In this document: positions 17,412 to 27,266 of the stretch, in pieces
Numbering within the stretch: the first letter of the stretch is position 1
Layout: the number at the start of each line of letters is the position of its first letter
Source of the DNA: an uncultured Paraprevotella sp.
Lineage (GTDB): Bacteria; Bacteroidota; Bacteroidia; Bacteroidales; Bacteroidaceae
Direction of reading: 5' to 3'
NCBI GenBank assembly: GCA_944321525.1
Contig: CALULQ010000001.1
Span: 1-64,000 of the forward strand
DNA: 64,000 bases
Translations under genes and position numbers: made by a program
The notes under the pieces: model-generated
The model's database searches: none
The model's input: the letters and a program-made list of their open reading frames with translations, nothing else
What the model was told of the DNA's origin: nothing

Positions 17412-20400
17412 TTACTTCACCAGCACCTTCATGGCTCTTGTCGTGCCATCGCTCATCTTGTCGATGCGGATGTAGACGCCGCGCTGCTTGGGCTCGGCCA
17501 CCTTCATGCCGTTGAGCGTCGTCCAGGTGGAGCTTACTACCGTGGCGGTGCCTTCGGCTGCCACGTCCTCGATGCTGTCCTCGATGTCGTCCGGACGGTT
17601 CTCGTCGCCGGCACCCAGGTAGTAGAGGCGGAAGTTGTCGATGCAAGTCCAGTCGTTCTGTATCTTCGGCATCTTGCGCAAGCCCAATACCGGCTCTTCG
17701 CCTTCGGCCACCTGGAACGAGAAGTTGCTCTCGTAGCGGCCGTCCTCGAAGGCACCTTGGGCACCCGTCACGTCGTTCACAATGATACGGTAAACCATAT
17801 CCGACATGTCGGGCAGCAAGGTGTCGGCCACGAATACGTCGTTACCACTATACTTCGGCCCCTCGTAGACTTCGTCGAAGATAGAATGCAACTTCTCCGT
17901 CCACTGGTTCTGGCCAGACTTCAGGTAGACTTCGGCATTCTGGATTTCCGTGCTGTCGCGACGGGTCAGGGCAGCCGGAGTGACATCGCCGGCACGGTAG
18001 AAGCCGTTGAACACCAAGCGGTAGTATCCGGCAGGCAGGCCCTTCAGCGTCTGATGGATGTCGGTGCTGTCGTTGTAGACCTCGAAGTTCAGTCCGCCTG
18101 TGGCGCCACCACCGCCTTCGATGGTCCAGCCGTCGGTCGACTGCGATTCGGTCAGCGTTCCGTCGTCGCCCATCGTGGTGAGCTGGAAGCTCGGGTTGAA
18201 GATCAGGTTCGTCACCTCCACAGGCGCATCCTTGGTGGCCACGGAGTAGTCGTAGAGCCCGCTCATCATCTTGGCACAGGCCGCGTTGATGCCGTCGTTA
18301 TAGTTCTTGATTTCTTCCCTTGAGGCGAAGATGGCCTGTTCGTCGATGATGTCGATGACCGCAAGCACGATGTTCTCCAGCTCTTCATAGCCCTCGGTAT
18401 CACCATACAGCTCGGTATAAGTGCCTTCGCCCTCAAGCATCAGCTTGTTGTTCTCGCTGAGCACCTTGGCCTCCAGGGCCGTGGCCTCACTGACGGCTGC
18501 ACGCTCGTTCTCCATGGCCTTCTGCAAAGCCTCCACATGCTCGGCGTAGGTTTCTGCCGTGAGTTCCCCGCCTGCGGCTGTCGTGGCAGCCTCGATGGCC
18601 TTGGACAGTGCGTCGCGGGTCTCGGTGGTGGTCAGCGACTCGGCAGTCAACAAGGTGTTAGCCTCCTCAATCAGGGCGTTCAACGCACTGGTGGCACCCG
18701 TCATGTCGTCAGCGCCCAGATAGGTCACTTGGAAATTGTCGAAGACTACCCAAGCCTGATCCCAAGACACATCCGACATCTTCGTACCAATGCGGAGCAC
18801 GCCGTCCTCGCCCACATAGCAAATCACCTCGTTGAGGTAGTTATTCGGGTCGGCCTCGAATACCTGTTGGGCTGCAGTTCTGTCGTGGGGAAGATACTGG
18901 CCCATGTCGCTTTCGCTGCCCCATGTGATCTCTTCGAAACTGCCTGTCGCAGGCTGTTCAGGGGTCGGACACGACATGACGTGAACGAGAGGGGTGGAAG
19001 CATCGTTGCCGAACAGGAATCCGTGGATGTCGTTCGTCTCGTCGCCTTCCAAGCCGTAGTTCTCATGCCAAGAATTGGTATTGCCCGAGCTGGGAGAGTA
19101 ATAAGCCTGTGCCGTAATCTTATAGGAGCCTTGCGGCAGTCCGGTCAGTTCCTGGTACACTTCCCAGTTTTTGCCGTTCCAGACCTCACACACCGCACTT
19201 TGCGCGCCAAAAGAACCATCGCCGCTCAATGTCCAGCCATCGCTCGTGCTGGCGTCGAAGTTCGGGTTGGTCAGCATGCCCGTCACGTTGTCCGTGTCGC
19301 CGTTGGCCAAAGCCTTCATGATGCTTTCCTTCCACAGCTTATCGCCGCGCGGCTGGATGCTGTCCAGTTCTGCCATGTCGAATGTTCCGGCCTCATATTG
19401 CTCTTCCAAACCGCCGAGATATTCCTCATATTCCGGCAAATCCAAATCCATATAGGCTTCGTTGTTGTCCCACACGGCCCACATGTCTTGGATGCGGGTA
19501 TTCAAAGTCTGGTATTCCGCCATGCTGGAAGTCAGGGCATCGTAGCTGGACTGGAGGGAGATGATGAGGTTCGAGAGCGAGTCGTTCGTCACTTCCATGT
19601 TCTCCACGGCTTCCTTGGCCGTAGCCATGACTGCCTGGTAAGCGGCATCAACTTCTGCATCTTTCGCCTCGCTGGCCACGTAGTCCGTATAGTTCTGCTC
19701 AATCGAAGCTATGGTTGTCTTAGCCGCCTCGCGCACGTCAGTCGACACGTTGCCGCCCAGATATTCCAAGGTGAAGTCATCCACGGCCGACCAGTTGGTG
19801 TTGGCCCCTTCTACCACATAACCGATAGTGGCCGTTCCGGCGATGACTTCAAAGTCCACGGTATAGTGGTGCCATGTTCCGTAACCGCGACCGGAGTTGG
19901 CTTCCTCAGCCGGGTCGGTGGCCTCCACGCGCACCGTTCCGGCCAACGAAGTGGCGGAAAGGAAGAGTCCGCGTGTGTTGACTTCGTCCTCGGTCGGCAG
20001 GCGGTTGGTCAGAATCCAAGCGCCCAAGCGGTACTTGCCATCGGGCAGCCCCGTCAGTTTCTGGGTGATGGACCAATTGGGCATGTTGCCCGAACCGTTA
20101 TAGCATTCGTAGAAGTTCACGAGCACCTTGCCTTCTGGCAAGCTGCCGGCGCCGTCCTGGAAGGTGTCGCCCGTCTTGCGCTGATAATTGGGGCCCGCAG
20201 GTGTCACTGTCTGCCAATTGCCCATGCCGTTGTCGAACGACGGTTCTGAAACGAAGCGCTCCGTCACGTCGATGGGGTTAGTCTCCGTGGCCACGCTGAA
20301 ACCAAAGTCTATCAGGTCGGCCTTCAAGTCCTCCACAGCCTTGTTAATTTCTTCCGGAGTGGCCGTGTCGCTGTTATACAAGGCGGCATAGTCGGCATAG

Positions 20401-21107
20401 TCGGTAAAGCCGCGCTCGTCGGCAATCTCCAGTTGCTCTTGCAACAGCTGCTTTGCGCGATATCTTTCATATACGGCCGGCTCCACGAACTTCCAGTCGA
20501 AGGCCGCATTTTCATAACCGCCTGATCCCTCGACAATCAACGGATTGATAATCTGGTCGAACACGCCTTCCGAATTCTGGTTCACACCCATCACAGTAAC
20601 TCCGCTTGCCGATCCGACACCATAGGTGGGGTCTTCCGCATTCACGCAGATGCGGTAAGTGCCACCCTCCTGAGGCATGATGTCCCACAGGATATGACCT
20701 GTCTGGTTGTGGTCCACGTAGCACCGGCCTCCCGCATCCAAGAAGATCTCATGGAAACCACCGTTGCTGGGAGCCTTCATCATCGACAAACGGTAGCTCT
20801 CTGCATCGGAATATTGTGCATTGTCCGGAGCATACGAATTCAATTGATAGTCCTTACCATAGCTGATGGTCACTTCCTGACCGTCGCTGGCTATAACAAA
20901 GGTAGTACCATAGTCGGCACCGGCCGACATGAACTGGCCGGAAGCCACATGGTAGACGTAATACGTCGCGGGCGTTCCCTTCTGGATAGCTTCAAGGTCC
21001 GGGGTCACAAACGAGAGTTGGGGGTCTTCCCAAGCAGCCCAGAGAGGCATCGTGGAGGAAGTGGCTCCACACAATGCAATCAAAGCAAGTAATTTGTTCT
21101 TCATCAC
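17412..21107 (-). CDS. Large exported modular protein, paralog 5 of 5
   Basis: 1231 residues: signal peptide ending PLWA, lectin-like N-terminal domain, three beta-sandwich modules, helical linkers, tail ending KVLVK. It combines features of the others: module 1 is the EPSF/GPNYQRK version otherwise found only in paralog 3, while module 3 is the GWTIEGGGGAT version of paralogs 1 and 2. The end of its third linker (SEATALEAKVLSENNKLML, then SGLYDYSVATKDAPVEVT) resembles paralog 4. The gene has its own promoter and terminator, and inverted 53-bp repeats lie outside both ends. Surface binding is inferred. Confidence 0.85.
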   Translation of the reverse strand: MMKNKLLALIALCGATSSTMPLWAAWEDPQLSFVTPDLEAIQKGTPATYYVYHVASGQFMSAGADYGTTFVIASDGQEVTISYGKDYQLNSYAPDNAQYSDAESYRLSMMKAPSNGGFHEIFLDAGGRCYVDHNQTGHILWDIMPQEGGTYRICVNAEDPTYGVGSASGVTVMGVNQNSEGVFDQIINPLIVEGSGGYENAAFDWKFVEPAVYERYRAKQLLQEQLEIADERGFTDYADYAALYNSDTATPEEINKAVEDLKADLIDFGFSVATETNPIDVTERFVSEPSFDNGMGNWQTVTPAGPNYQRKTGDTFQDGAGSLPEGKVLVNFYECYNGSGNMPNWSITQKLTGLPDGKYRLGAWILTNRLPTEDEVNTRGLFLSATSLAGTVRVEATDPAEEANSGRGYGTWHHYTVDFEVIAGTATIGYVVEGANTNWSAVDDFTLEYLGGNVSTDVREAAKTTIASIEQNYTDYVASEAKDAEVDAAYQAVMATAKEAVENMEVTNDSLSNLIISLQSSYDALTSSMAEYQTLNTRIQDMWAVWDNNEAYMDLDLPEYEEYLGGLEEQYEAGTFDMAELDSIQPRGDKLWKESIMKALANGDTDNVTGMLTNPNFDASTSDGWTLSGDGSFGAQSAVCEVWNGKNWEVYQELTGLPQGSYKITAQAYYSPSSGNTNSWHENYGLEGDETNDIHGFLFGNDASTPLVHVMSCPTPEQPATGSFEEITWGSESDMGQYLPHDRTAAQQVFEADPNNYLNEVICYVGEDGVLRIGTKMSDVSWDQAWVVFDNFQVTYLGADDMTGATSALNALIEEANTLLTAESLTTTETRDALSKAIEAATTAAGGELTAETYAEHVEALQKAMENERAAVSEATALEAKVLSENNKLMLEGEGTYTELYGDTEGYEELENIVLAVIDIIDEQAIFASREEIKNYNDGINAACAKMMSGLYDYSVATKDAPVEVTNLIFNPSFQLTTMGDDGTLTESQSTDGWTIEGGGGATGGLNFEVYNDSTDIHQTLKGLPAGYYRLVFNGFYRAGDVTPAALTRRDSTEIQNAEVYLKSGQNQWTEKLHSIFDEVYEGPKYSGNDVFVADTLLPDMSDMVYRIIVNDVTGAQGAFEDGRYESNFSFQVAEGEEPVLGLRKMPKIQNDWTCIDNFRLYYLGAGDENRPDDIEDSIEDVAAEGTATVVSSTWTTLNGMKVAEPKQRGVYIRIDKMSDGTTRAMKVLVK

Positions 21108-21181
21108 ACTGAAATTTTGAATTAGTAATTAAAGGTTTTTGGTTTGTCGTTACAGGTTGGAGCTATCTCCAATCATGGGGG

Positions 21182-21213
21182 CAAATATAAAAAGGTTGCG
21201 GCAAAAAAGCAAA
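21182..21213 (-). promoter_or_regulatory. Promoter of paralog 5
   Basis: TTTG at 21213-21210 and TATATTTG at 21189-21182 with 20 bases between, about 75 bases upstream of the start. Further upstream, TCGC-N5-AAA occurs twice about 22 bases apart, a weak hint of phased repeats. Confidence 0.65.
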
Positions 21214-21413
21214 TAAAGTCAAGTTAAAAATCGAGCCGCATTCACTTTTTTTAGCGATAAGGCAGGATTTACTGTGCGAAAAGCATGGATAACCGCTCCA
21301 AAACATATCACATAACGGACATTTACCAGGATTCTTCCTTGCCTTCCGTGCCACGGCCTTGCGGCGCCCCGACCGTGCCCGAGGCGCCGCGGCGGAATGC
21401 GGAGCGCGCCAGC

Positions 21414-21475
21414 GTACTTTGCGGCAAGTACTCGAGTACTTTGCGGAGAGTACTCAAATACTTGCCGCAAAGTAC
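21414..21475. repeat. GTAC/CTCGAG palindromic repeat, copy 3 (62 nt)
   Basis: Same order as copy 1, including the TTTGCGGAGA centre; the right CTCGAG is changed to CTCAAA. Left flank CGCGCCAGC (type I), right flank AAATCCGTACTCCGC (type II). It lies upstream of paralog 5 and downstream of the nuo terminator. Confidence 0.85.
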
Positions 21476-21640
21476 AAATCCGTACTCCGCACGGCGCATG
21501 CCCGATTTCCGCAAGCCGCAATCCTCAAATGCGCCGCCATGCGAGAGATTTGTATTGTAAAGAAAAAACATCGTGCTCGGGCGGGAATGCGTTTGCATGT
21601 TCCGGCGGGTATGTTCCGGCAAGCACGTTTCGGCGGCATA

Positions 21641-21693
21641 CGTTTCGGCGGATTTGAAATCCGCCGGAATCAAATATAAGGATCTCTGATCCG
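21641..21693 (-). repeat. Two-palindrome repeat, copy C; right partner of the 53-bp inverted pair
   Basis: Reverse complement of copy B (17217-17269) with two differences seen by eye. The GGCGGATTTGAAATCCGCC palindrome is followed by a CAAATATAA spacer and GGATCTCTGATCC. Confidence 0.8.
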
Positions 21694-21743
21694 AAAAATA
21701 CAAAAACGAACACGAGGAACAATAAGAGGAAAAGAGATTTTGA

Positions 21744-21791
21744 CGGATTGAAAATCCTTATAATTTAAACCCTTGGATTGCAAATCCAAGG
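21744..21791 (+). repeat. Two-palindrome repeat, copy D (diverged)
   Basis: CGGATTGAAAATCC, spacer TTATAATTTAAACC, then CTTGGATTGCAAATCCAAGG. Same design as copies A-C. Its right palindrome runs into the 51-bp tandem repeat. Confidence 0.6.
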
Positions 21792-21900
21792 GAACGGACA
21801 CGGTTACAAATCCAAAGGAACGGACAGGCTGCAAATCCAAGGGAACGGACACGGTTACAAATCCAAAGGAACGGACAGGTTGCAAATCCAAGAGAACGAG
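21780..21900. repeat. 51-bp tandem repeat, two full copies plus a partial
   Basis: GCAAATCCAAG recurs at 21780, 21831 and 21882, exactly 51 bases apart. Each unit contains two related halves (CAAATCCAAGGGAACGGACA and CAAATCCAAAGGAACGGACA), about 26 bases each. The first two units differ at one or two bases. It appears to have grown from the right arm of copy D. Confidence 0.85.
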
Positions 21901-21930
21901 AGAGAACGAAGCGGGGGAACGAGAGGGAAC

Positions 21931-21990
21931 ACAAACAGTGGCGGGCACCGGCGCCATCCGGAAGGGATGGACACGCGATGCCCGCCACTG
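21931..21990 (-). terminator. Terminator of the nuo operon
   Basis: Perfect 12-bp arms CAGTGGCGGGCA and TGCCCGCCACTG enclose a 31-base loop 17 bases after the nuoN stop codon. The minus strand continues TTTGTGT; the plus strand continues AAAAAA. Confidence 0.65.
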
Positions 21991-22007
21991 AAAAAACCAA
22001 GTTGCGG

Positions 22008-23471
22008 TTATAGGCCGGCTACGGCCCCGAAGGGCAACAGGCCGGCCCAATGCGTCAGACCGTCGTAGAGACCGCTGCACAGGCCCAAGAGGCAGATGCC
22101 CGCCACGCAGAGCAACAGGCACACCCGCACGCCCGGCGAACAACGGAAGGGGCTCACGACACACTGCCCGCCCTCGGGCTCGACGATGTACATGGCCTTC
22201 ACCACCAACAAGTAGTAGTAGAGCGAGATGATCGTGTTCAGCAACGCCAGGAACACCACCAGCCACCAGCCTTCCTCGAAGGCCGCCGCGAAGATGAAGA
22301 ACTTAGAGAAGAAGCCGGCAAAGGGCGGGATGCCGCCCAACGAGAAGAGCGCCAGCGTCATCACGAGGGCCAGCCGCGGGTTGGTGCGGTAGAGACCGTT
22401 GTAGGCGTCGCGGCCCGTCAGGCCGCCGGAGTGCTGCTCCACCGTGCTGATGACGGCGAAGACGGCCACGTTGGCCACCACGTAGACGGCGATGTAATAG
22501 GCCAGCGAAGCCATGCCCTGTGCCGTTCCGGCCAACACGCCCAGCACGATGTAGCCCGCCTGGGAGATGCTGCTGAAGGCCATGAAGCGCTTCAGGTCGG
22601 TCTGCAGGATGGCCATCAGGTTGGCCACCGTGATGCTCACCACCGAGAGCACGGCCACCACCAGCGTCCACTGCCCTTCCATGAAGGGGAAGACGAAGCG
22701 CAGCACGATGGCCAGGGCCACGGCCGCCGCTCCCTTGGAAATGACGCTCAAGTAGGCCGCCACGCCCGTGGGCGCGCCTTGGTAGACGTCGGCCGTCCAC
22801 AGATGGAAGGGCACGAGGCTCATCTTGAAGCCCATGCCCGCGATGAAGAGCACCAAGGCAAAGGCCTGCAGGGCGTTGCCCTCGAGCAGCGAGGGAACGT
22901 CGGCGAAATAGAGCGTGCCGCACGTGCCGTAGATGAGCGAAAGGCCATAGAGCAGCAAGGCGGAGGAGAACATCGACGAAAGGATGAACTTGGCCCCGGC
23001 CTCATAGCCCTGATGGCGGTATTTGTCGAGCGCCACGAGGCAGGCCGCGGGGATGCTGGCCGTCTCGAGGCCGATGTAGAACATCAGGAAGTGGCCGGAC
23101 GACACCATGAAGAACATGCCGAGGAGGGTGCTGAGCGTCAGCACGTAGAACTCGCCCTGGCGATGGCGCGTGTCCTTGCGCCCCATCCACTCGCCGCACT
23201 GCAGGAAAACCAGCAGCGTGCCGGCCGAAAGGATGCTCTTCACCACGGAAGTGAAGGGCGTGTTCACATACATGCCGCCGAACAACTCGCGCGTGTCCGG
23301 CGTGAGGTCCAGGCCGATCTGCACGGCCATCAGCACGCAAGCCAGCACGCGGAACCAACGGCTGTTCCCCTCCGGACGGCGGAACAGGTCGGCCAGGAAA
23401 ATCACCAGCAGCACCGCCACCAGCGACAGCTCGGCGTGCAAGGACCATATAGGAGATAGATTCGTATTCAT
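22008..23471 (-). CDS. nuoN: NADH-quinone oxidoreductase subunit N
   Basis: 487 residues, about 13-14 hydrophobic segments, antiporter-like proton-pumping subunit of complex I in the inner membrane. The central region has the family's lysine- and histidine-bearing helices ([19 protein letters not shown], with YQGAPTGV following; [19 protein letters not shown]). Last gene of a ten-gene nuo operon, 18 bases after nuoM and followed by the operon terminator. Full length for the family. Confidence 0.95.
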   Translation of the reverse strand: MNTNLSPIWSLHAELSLVAVLLVIFLADLFRRPEGNSRWFRVLACVLMAVQIGLDLTPDTRELFGGMYVNTPFTSVVKSILSAGTLLVFLQCGEWMGRKDTRHRQGEFYVLTLSTLLGMFFMVSSGHFLMFYIGLETASIPAACLVALDKYRHQGYEAGAKFILSSMFSSALLLYGLSLIYGTCGTLYFADVPSLLEGNALQAFALVLFIAGMGFKMSLVPFHLWTADVYQGAPTGVAAYLSVISKGAAAVALAIVLRFVFPFMEGQWTLVVAVLSVVSITVANLMAILQTDLKRFMAFSSISQAGYIVLGVLAGTAQGMASLAYYIAVYVVANVAVFAVISTVEQHSGGLTGRDAYNGLYRTNPRLALVMTLALFSLGGIPPFAGFFSKFFIFAAAFEEGWWLVVFLALLNTIISLYYYLLVVKAMYIVEPEGGQCVVSPFRCSPGVRVCLLLCVAGICLLGLCSGLYDGLTHWAGLLPFGAVAGL

Positions 23472-23489
23472 GACTTCAAATATAAGCGT

Positions 23490-24983
23490 TTAAGGATTCA
23501 ACACACACAATTGGGAAACTATCGGCTCCACGCTCAGGCTGATGGTGTCGCTCACCCACCACGGGGCAAGGCCCAGGCCGGCCACGCAGGCCACGAGGCA
23601 GATGACGGCCACGCGCTCGTCCCACGTGGCGTCGGTCAGCTTCAGGTGCTCGGGGTTTCGGCACGTGCCGTAGAGTATCTTGCCCACCACGCGCAGGATG
23701 TAGACCGCCGTGACGACGATGCTCGTCGTGGCGATGATGGTGCAGGTGCGGTGGAACACGTCGGTATGCTCGAACGAGCCCACGAAGACGGTCATCTCGG
23801 CAATGAAACCGCTCAGGCCCGGCAGACCGAGGTTGGCCAAACCGGCCAGCACGTAGCCCACGGCCAGGAAGGGCATGATCTTCATCAGGCCGTTCAGCTC
23901 GCGGACGTCACGGGTGTGCGTCCGGCCGTAAATCATGCCGATGAGGGCAAAGAAAAGGGCCGTCATCAGACCGTGGCTCAACATCTGCAGGATGGCGCCC
24001 GTGCAGCTCGTGCGGGTCATCATCAGCAGGGCGAAGAGCACCAGGCCGCAATGGCTCACCGAGGAATAGGCGTTGATATATTTCAGGTCGGTCTGCACCA
24101 CGGCGCTGAACGCGCCGTAGACCACCGATATCGTGGTCAGCACCAGGAAGAAGTCACCCCATGCGGCCAAACCCTCAGGCATCAGGTACATGGCCACACG
24201 GAAACAGCCGTAGCCGCCCAGCTTCATCAGCACGCCGGCATGGAGCATCGACACCGCCGTGGGCGCCGAGGCATGGCCGTCGGGGCTCCATGTGTGGAAG
24301 GGGAAGAGCGCGCCCAGCACGCCGAAGCCCAGGAACACCGCGGGGAAGAACACGCGCTGCATGTCCTCGGGGATGTTGTGCATCCGCGCTATCTCCAGCA
24401 CGTCCATCGTCTGCGCGCCGGCACCATAGTAAATGCCCAGGATACCGATGAGCAGGAAGGCCGAACCGCCCATGAGCATCAGCGTCAACTTCATGGCGGC
24501 GTATTCCTTGCGCCCGCTGCCCCACACGCCGATGAGCAGGTACATGGGGATGAGCGCCACTTCGTAGAACATGAACATCGTGAAAAGATCGGTGGAGATG
24601 AAGAAGCCGAACACGCCCGTGCTCAGCAGCGTGAACCACAGGAAGTATTCCTTCGTCAGCGGCTTCAGCTTCCACGAGGCGAAAGTGCCCGTGAACACGA
24701 TGATGGCGCTCAGGAGCAGCATCACCACCGATATGCCGTCCACGCCCACGGAATAGCAAATGTGGAGCGGCGCATACCACATCACGCTGGCCGTGAAGAG
24801 CATCTCCGCCGTCTCGCCGGCACCGCGGGCCTGCAGGTAGGCCACCGTGAGCCACACGGCCAGCACCAGCAAGGCCGACGAGCCTGCCACCATCACGCCC
24901 CGCACCTGGTTCAGGTTGCGGGCCGCCCAAAGGCCCAGCAACATCAGCGCGGGTATCAATACGAAAAGACTTAATATATTCAT
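23490..24983 (-). CDS. nuoM: NADH-quinone oxidoreductase subunit M
   Basis: 497 residues, polytopic antiporter-like subunit of complex I. Recognisable elements: FYEVALIPMYLLIGVWG (essential Glu in the membrane), FPFHTWSPDGHASAPTAVS, MLHAGVLMKLGGYG and LKYINAYSSVSHCGLVL. Second pumping module of the membrane arm. Separated from nuoL by 34 bases and from nuoN by 18, so cotranscription is very likely. Confidence 0.95.
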   Translation of the reverse strand: MNILSLFVLIPALMLLGLWAARNLNQVRGVMVAGSSALLVLAVWLTVAYLQARGAGETAEMLFTASVMWYAPLHICYSVGVDGISVVMLLLSAIIVFTGTFASWKLKPLTKEYFLWFTLLSTGVFGFFISTDLFTMFMFYEVALIPMYLLIGVWGSGRKEYAAMKLTLMLMGGSAFLLIGILGIYYGAGAQTMDVLEIARMHNIPEDMQRVFFPAVFLGFGVLGALFPFHTWSPDGHASAPTAVSMLHAGVLMKLGGYGCFRVAMYLMPEGLAAWGDFFLVLTTISVVYGAFSAVVQTDLKYINAYSSVSHCGLVLFALLMMTRTSCTGAILQMLSHGLMTALFFALIGMIYGRTHTRDVRELNGLMKIMPFLAVGYVLAGLANLGLPGLSGFIAEMTVFVGSFEHTDVFHRTCTIIATTSIVVTAVYILRVVGKILYGTCRNPEHLKLTDATWDERVAVICLVACVAGLGLAPWWVSDTISLSVEPIVSQLCVLNP

Positions 24984-25017
24984 ATTATTATATTGTTTAC
25001 TCTGTTAAAGACTTCCG

Positions 25018-26916
25018 TTACAGGCACAACAGCAACATCAGCGTCAGCACGATGATGCCGGCCATGAACCACATCACGTAGCCCTGGATGCGGCCGCTCT
25101 GCATGGGCTGCACTTCCTCGCCCGCGGCGTTCGTCGCCCATGCCAGGAAATTCATGAAGCCGTCCACCACATGGCGGTCGAACCACGCCAGCGGGCGCGA
25201 CACGCAGCGGAAAATGACGCGCTTGGTGACAAACATCCACGCCTCGTCCATGTAGAACCGGCGGTAGGCCGCACGGTGCAGCTTCGGGAAGCGGCGGGCC
25301 AAGGCGTCGGCCACGGGCTGCTCGCTCCGCGCATACATGAAGGTGGCCAGGGCAATCGCCACAACGGCCACCACGCAGCTGGTCGTGGCCACGCCGGCAT
25401 CCAGATGGATGTCGTAGGACAAACCGTCGCCCGTCACGAAATGACCGAAGGGAATGAAGCCGGCCACACACGTGATGGCCGCCAGCACCATCAACGGGAA
25501 CGTCATCGAGAGCGGACTCTCGTGCGGCACGTGCTCGGCATGGAGCGCCGTGTTCTCCCGTCCCCAGAAGATGCCGTAGTAGAGGCGGAACATATAGAAG
25601 GCCGTCATGCCCGCGATAATCGTCATGACCCAACCCATCACGGGGCTGAAGGCGAAGCAGGCCGTCAGTATCTCGTCCTTCGAGAAGAAGCCGGAGAACG
25701 GCGGGATGCCCGAAATGGCCAGGCAGGCGATGAGGAACGTCACGTGGGTCACGGGCATGTACTTGCGCAAGCCGCCCATCGTGGACATTTCATTGCTGTG
25801 CACGGCATGGATAATGCAGCCCGCACCCAGGAAGAGCAACGCCTTGAACATGGCGTGCGTGAAGAGGTGGAACATGGAAGCCATGTAGCCCAGCCCGCCT
25901 TCGTGCGACGGAGCGCCGGTGCAGACACCCAAGGCCACCATCATGAAACCAATCTGCGAAATGGTGGAGAAGGCCAGCACGCGCTTGATGTCGCTCTGCA
26001 CGCAAGCCACCGAAGCGGCATAGAAAGCGGTGAAAGCACCGACATAAGCCACGATGTGCAGCGTGTCAGGAGCGTATGCGATGTAGAGCGGGAACATCCG
26101 CGCCACCTGGTAGACACCGGCCACCACCATCGTGGCGGCATGGATGAGGGCGCTCACCGGAGTAGGACCCTCCATCGCGTCGGGCAGCCAGATGTGCAAC
26201 GGGAACATGGCACTCTTGCCCGCGCCGCCCACGAACATCAGTCCCAACGCCAAGGGCAACATCATCGCCCCCTGCATCAGGCCCGTCTCCGTGGGAGTGA
26301 AAGAGAAGGTGCCCACATAGAAACCGTAGATCAAAATGCCAATCAGGAAGCCCAAGTCGGCGAAGCGCGTCACGATGAACGCCTTCTTGGAGGCCGCGAT
26401 GGCCTCGGGCTTCGTGTAGTAGAACCCGATGAGCAGGTAAGAGGAAACGCCCACCAGTTCCCAGAACACATACATCTGGAAGATGTTCGTGGCCACCACC
26501 AGCCCCAACATGGAGAAGGTGAAGAGGCTCAGGAAAGCGTAGTAGCGCTGGAAGCCCCGCTCGCCTTTCATATAACCGAACGAATAGATGTGCACCATGA
26601 ACGACACCGTGGTGATCACCACGAGCATCATCACCGAAATGGGGTCGAGCAACACGCCCATGTCGATGTGCAACGCACCGGAGAACGGCAACCATTCCGC
26701 ATTCCAAGGTATCAGCGTGGCATAGGTTCCGTCGGCTTGGCGTGGAAGAGAAAAGTAATCGTAAGCCGCCATGTAGCTCAACACGGCCACCGCGCCCAGC
26801 ACCACCGTACCGATAAGCCCCGACACGCGGTGGGACATCTTCATCCCGGCCAAAGCCAGCAGCAGGAAGCTCAACGCCGGCAACAGGAGAATCAATATCG
26901 TATATTCCATATCCAT
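25018..26916 (-). CDS. nuoL: NADH-quinone oxidoreductase subunit L
   Basis: 632 residues, the distal pumping subunit of complex I. Contains FWELVGVSSYLLIGFYY, GKSAMFPLHIWLPDAMEGP, TPVSALIHAATMVVAGVY and the DIKRVLAFSTISQIGFMM helix. The C-terminal part holds the long lateral-helix region expected for NuoL. Two nearby starts (MDMEYT, or the Met two codons later) cannot be separated. It follows nuoK by 21 bases. Confidence 0.95.
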   Translation of the reverse strand: MDMEYTILILLLPALSFLLLALAGMKMSHRVSGLIGTVVLGAVAVLSYMAAYDYFSLPRQADGTYATLIPWNAEWLPFSGALHIDMGVLLDPISVMMLVVITTVSFMVHIYSFGYMKGERGFQRYYAFLSLFTFSMLGLVVATNIFQMYVFWELVGVSSYLLIGFYYTKPEAIAASKKAFIVTRFADLGFLIGILIYGFYVGTFSFTPTETGLMQGAMMLPLALGLMFVGGAGKSAMFPLHIWLPDAMEGPTPVSALIHAATMVVAGVYQVARMFPLYIAYAPDTLHIVAYVGAFTAFYAASVACVQSDIKRVLAFSTISQIGFMMVALGVCTGAPSHEGGLGYMASMFHLFTHAMFKALLFLGAGCIIHAVHSNEMSTMGGLRKYMPVTHVTFLIACLAISGIPPFSGFFSKDEILTACFAFSPVMGWVMTIIAGMTAFYMFRLYYGIFWGRENTALHAEHVPHESPLSMTFPLMVLAAITCVAGFIPFGHFVTGDGLSYDIHLDAGVATTSCVVAVVAIALATFMYARSEQPVADALARRFPKLHRAAYRRFYMDEAWMFVTKRVIFRCVSRPLAWFDRHVVDGFMNFLAWATNAAGEEVQPMQSGRIQGYVMWFMAGIIVLTLMLLLCL

Positions 26917-26937
26917 TATTCTTTTATCGCGTTAGGG

Positions 26938-27249
26938 TTATCCTTTCAAGTCACTGATGTCGTCCGTCTGGATGTTGCGCACGTTGCGGTACACATTGAT
27001 CATGATGGCGATGCCCACGGCCGTTTCCGCTGCCGACACGGCGATGCCGAACAGCGTGAAGAAATGGCCCTCGAGCGCGCCGGGGAAAAGGTAACGGTTG
27101 AACGCGGCAAAGTTGATGTTCGCCGCATTCAGCATCAGCTCCACGGAAATCAGCGTGGCCAACAGGTTGCGGCGCGTGAAGAAGCCGTAGACTCCGGCAA
27201 AGAGCATCACCGCGCCCACCAACAGATAACAAATCACATTTATGTCCAT
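26938..27249 (-). CDS. nuoK: NADH-quinone oxidoreductase subunit K
   Basis: 103 residues, three membrane helices, small subunit of the complex I membrane arm. Typical features are GVYGFFTRRNLLATLISVEL with a membrane Glu, LMLNAANINFAAFN and AAETAVGIAIMINVYRN with the second conserved Glu. Family-typical length. Between nuoJ and nuoL. Confidence 0.95.
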   Translation of the reverse strand: MDINVICYLLVGAVMLFAGVYGFFTRRNLLATLISVELMLNAANINFAAFNRYLFPGALEGHFFTLFGIAVSAAETAVGIAIMINVYRNVRNIQTDDISDLKG

Positions 27250-27266
27250 AACTCGTCCCTTTCCTT

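Larger units (their letters stand above)
21108..22007. other. Repeat-rich intergenic region between paralog 5 and nuoN
   Basis: 900 bases without a supported gene. Order: paralog 5 leader and promoter, GTAC/CTCGAG element (21414-21475), two-palindrome repeats (21641-21693, 21744-21791), a 51-bp tandem repeat (21780-21900), nuo terminator (21931-21990). Short open frames here translate repeats and are not credible. Confidence 0.75.

Noticed and set aside
21285..21722. Several overlapping open frames across the repeat-rich region
   Set aside because: They translate palindromes (hence similar peptides in opposite frames) and lack signal, domain or promoter support.
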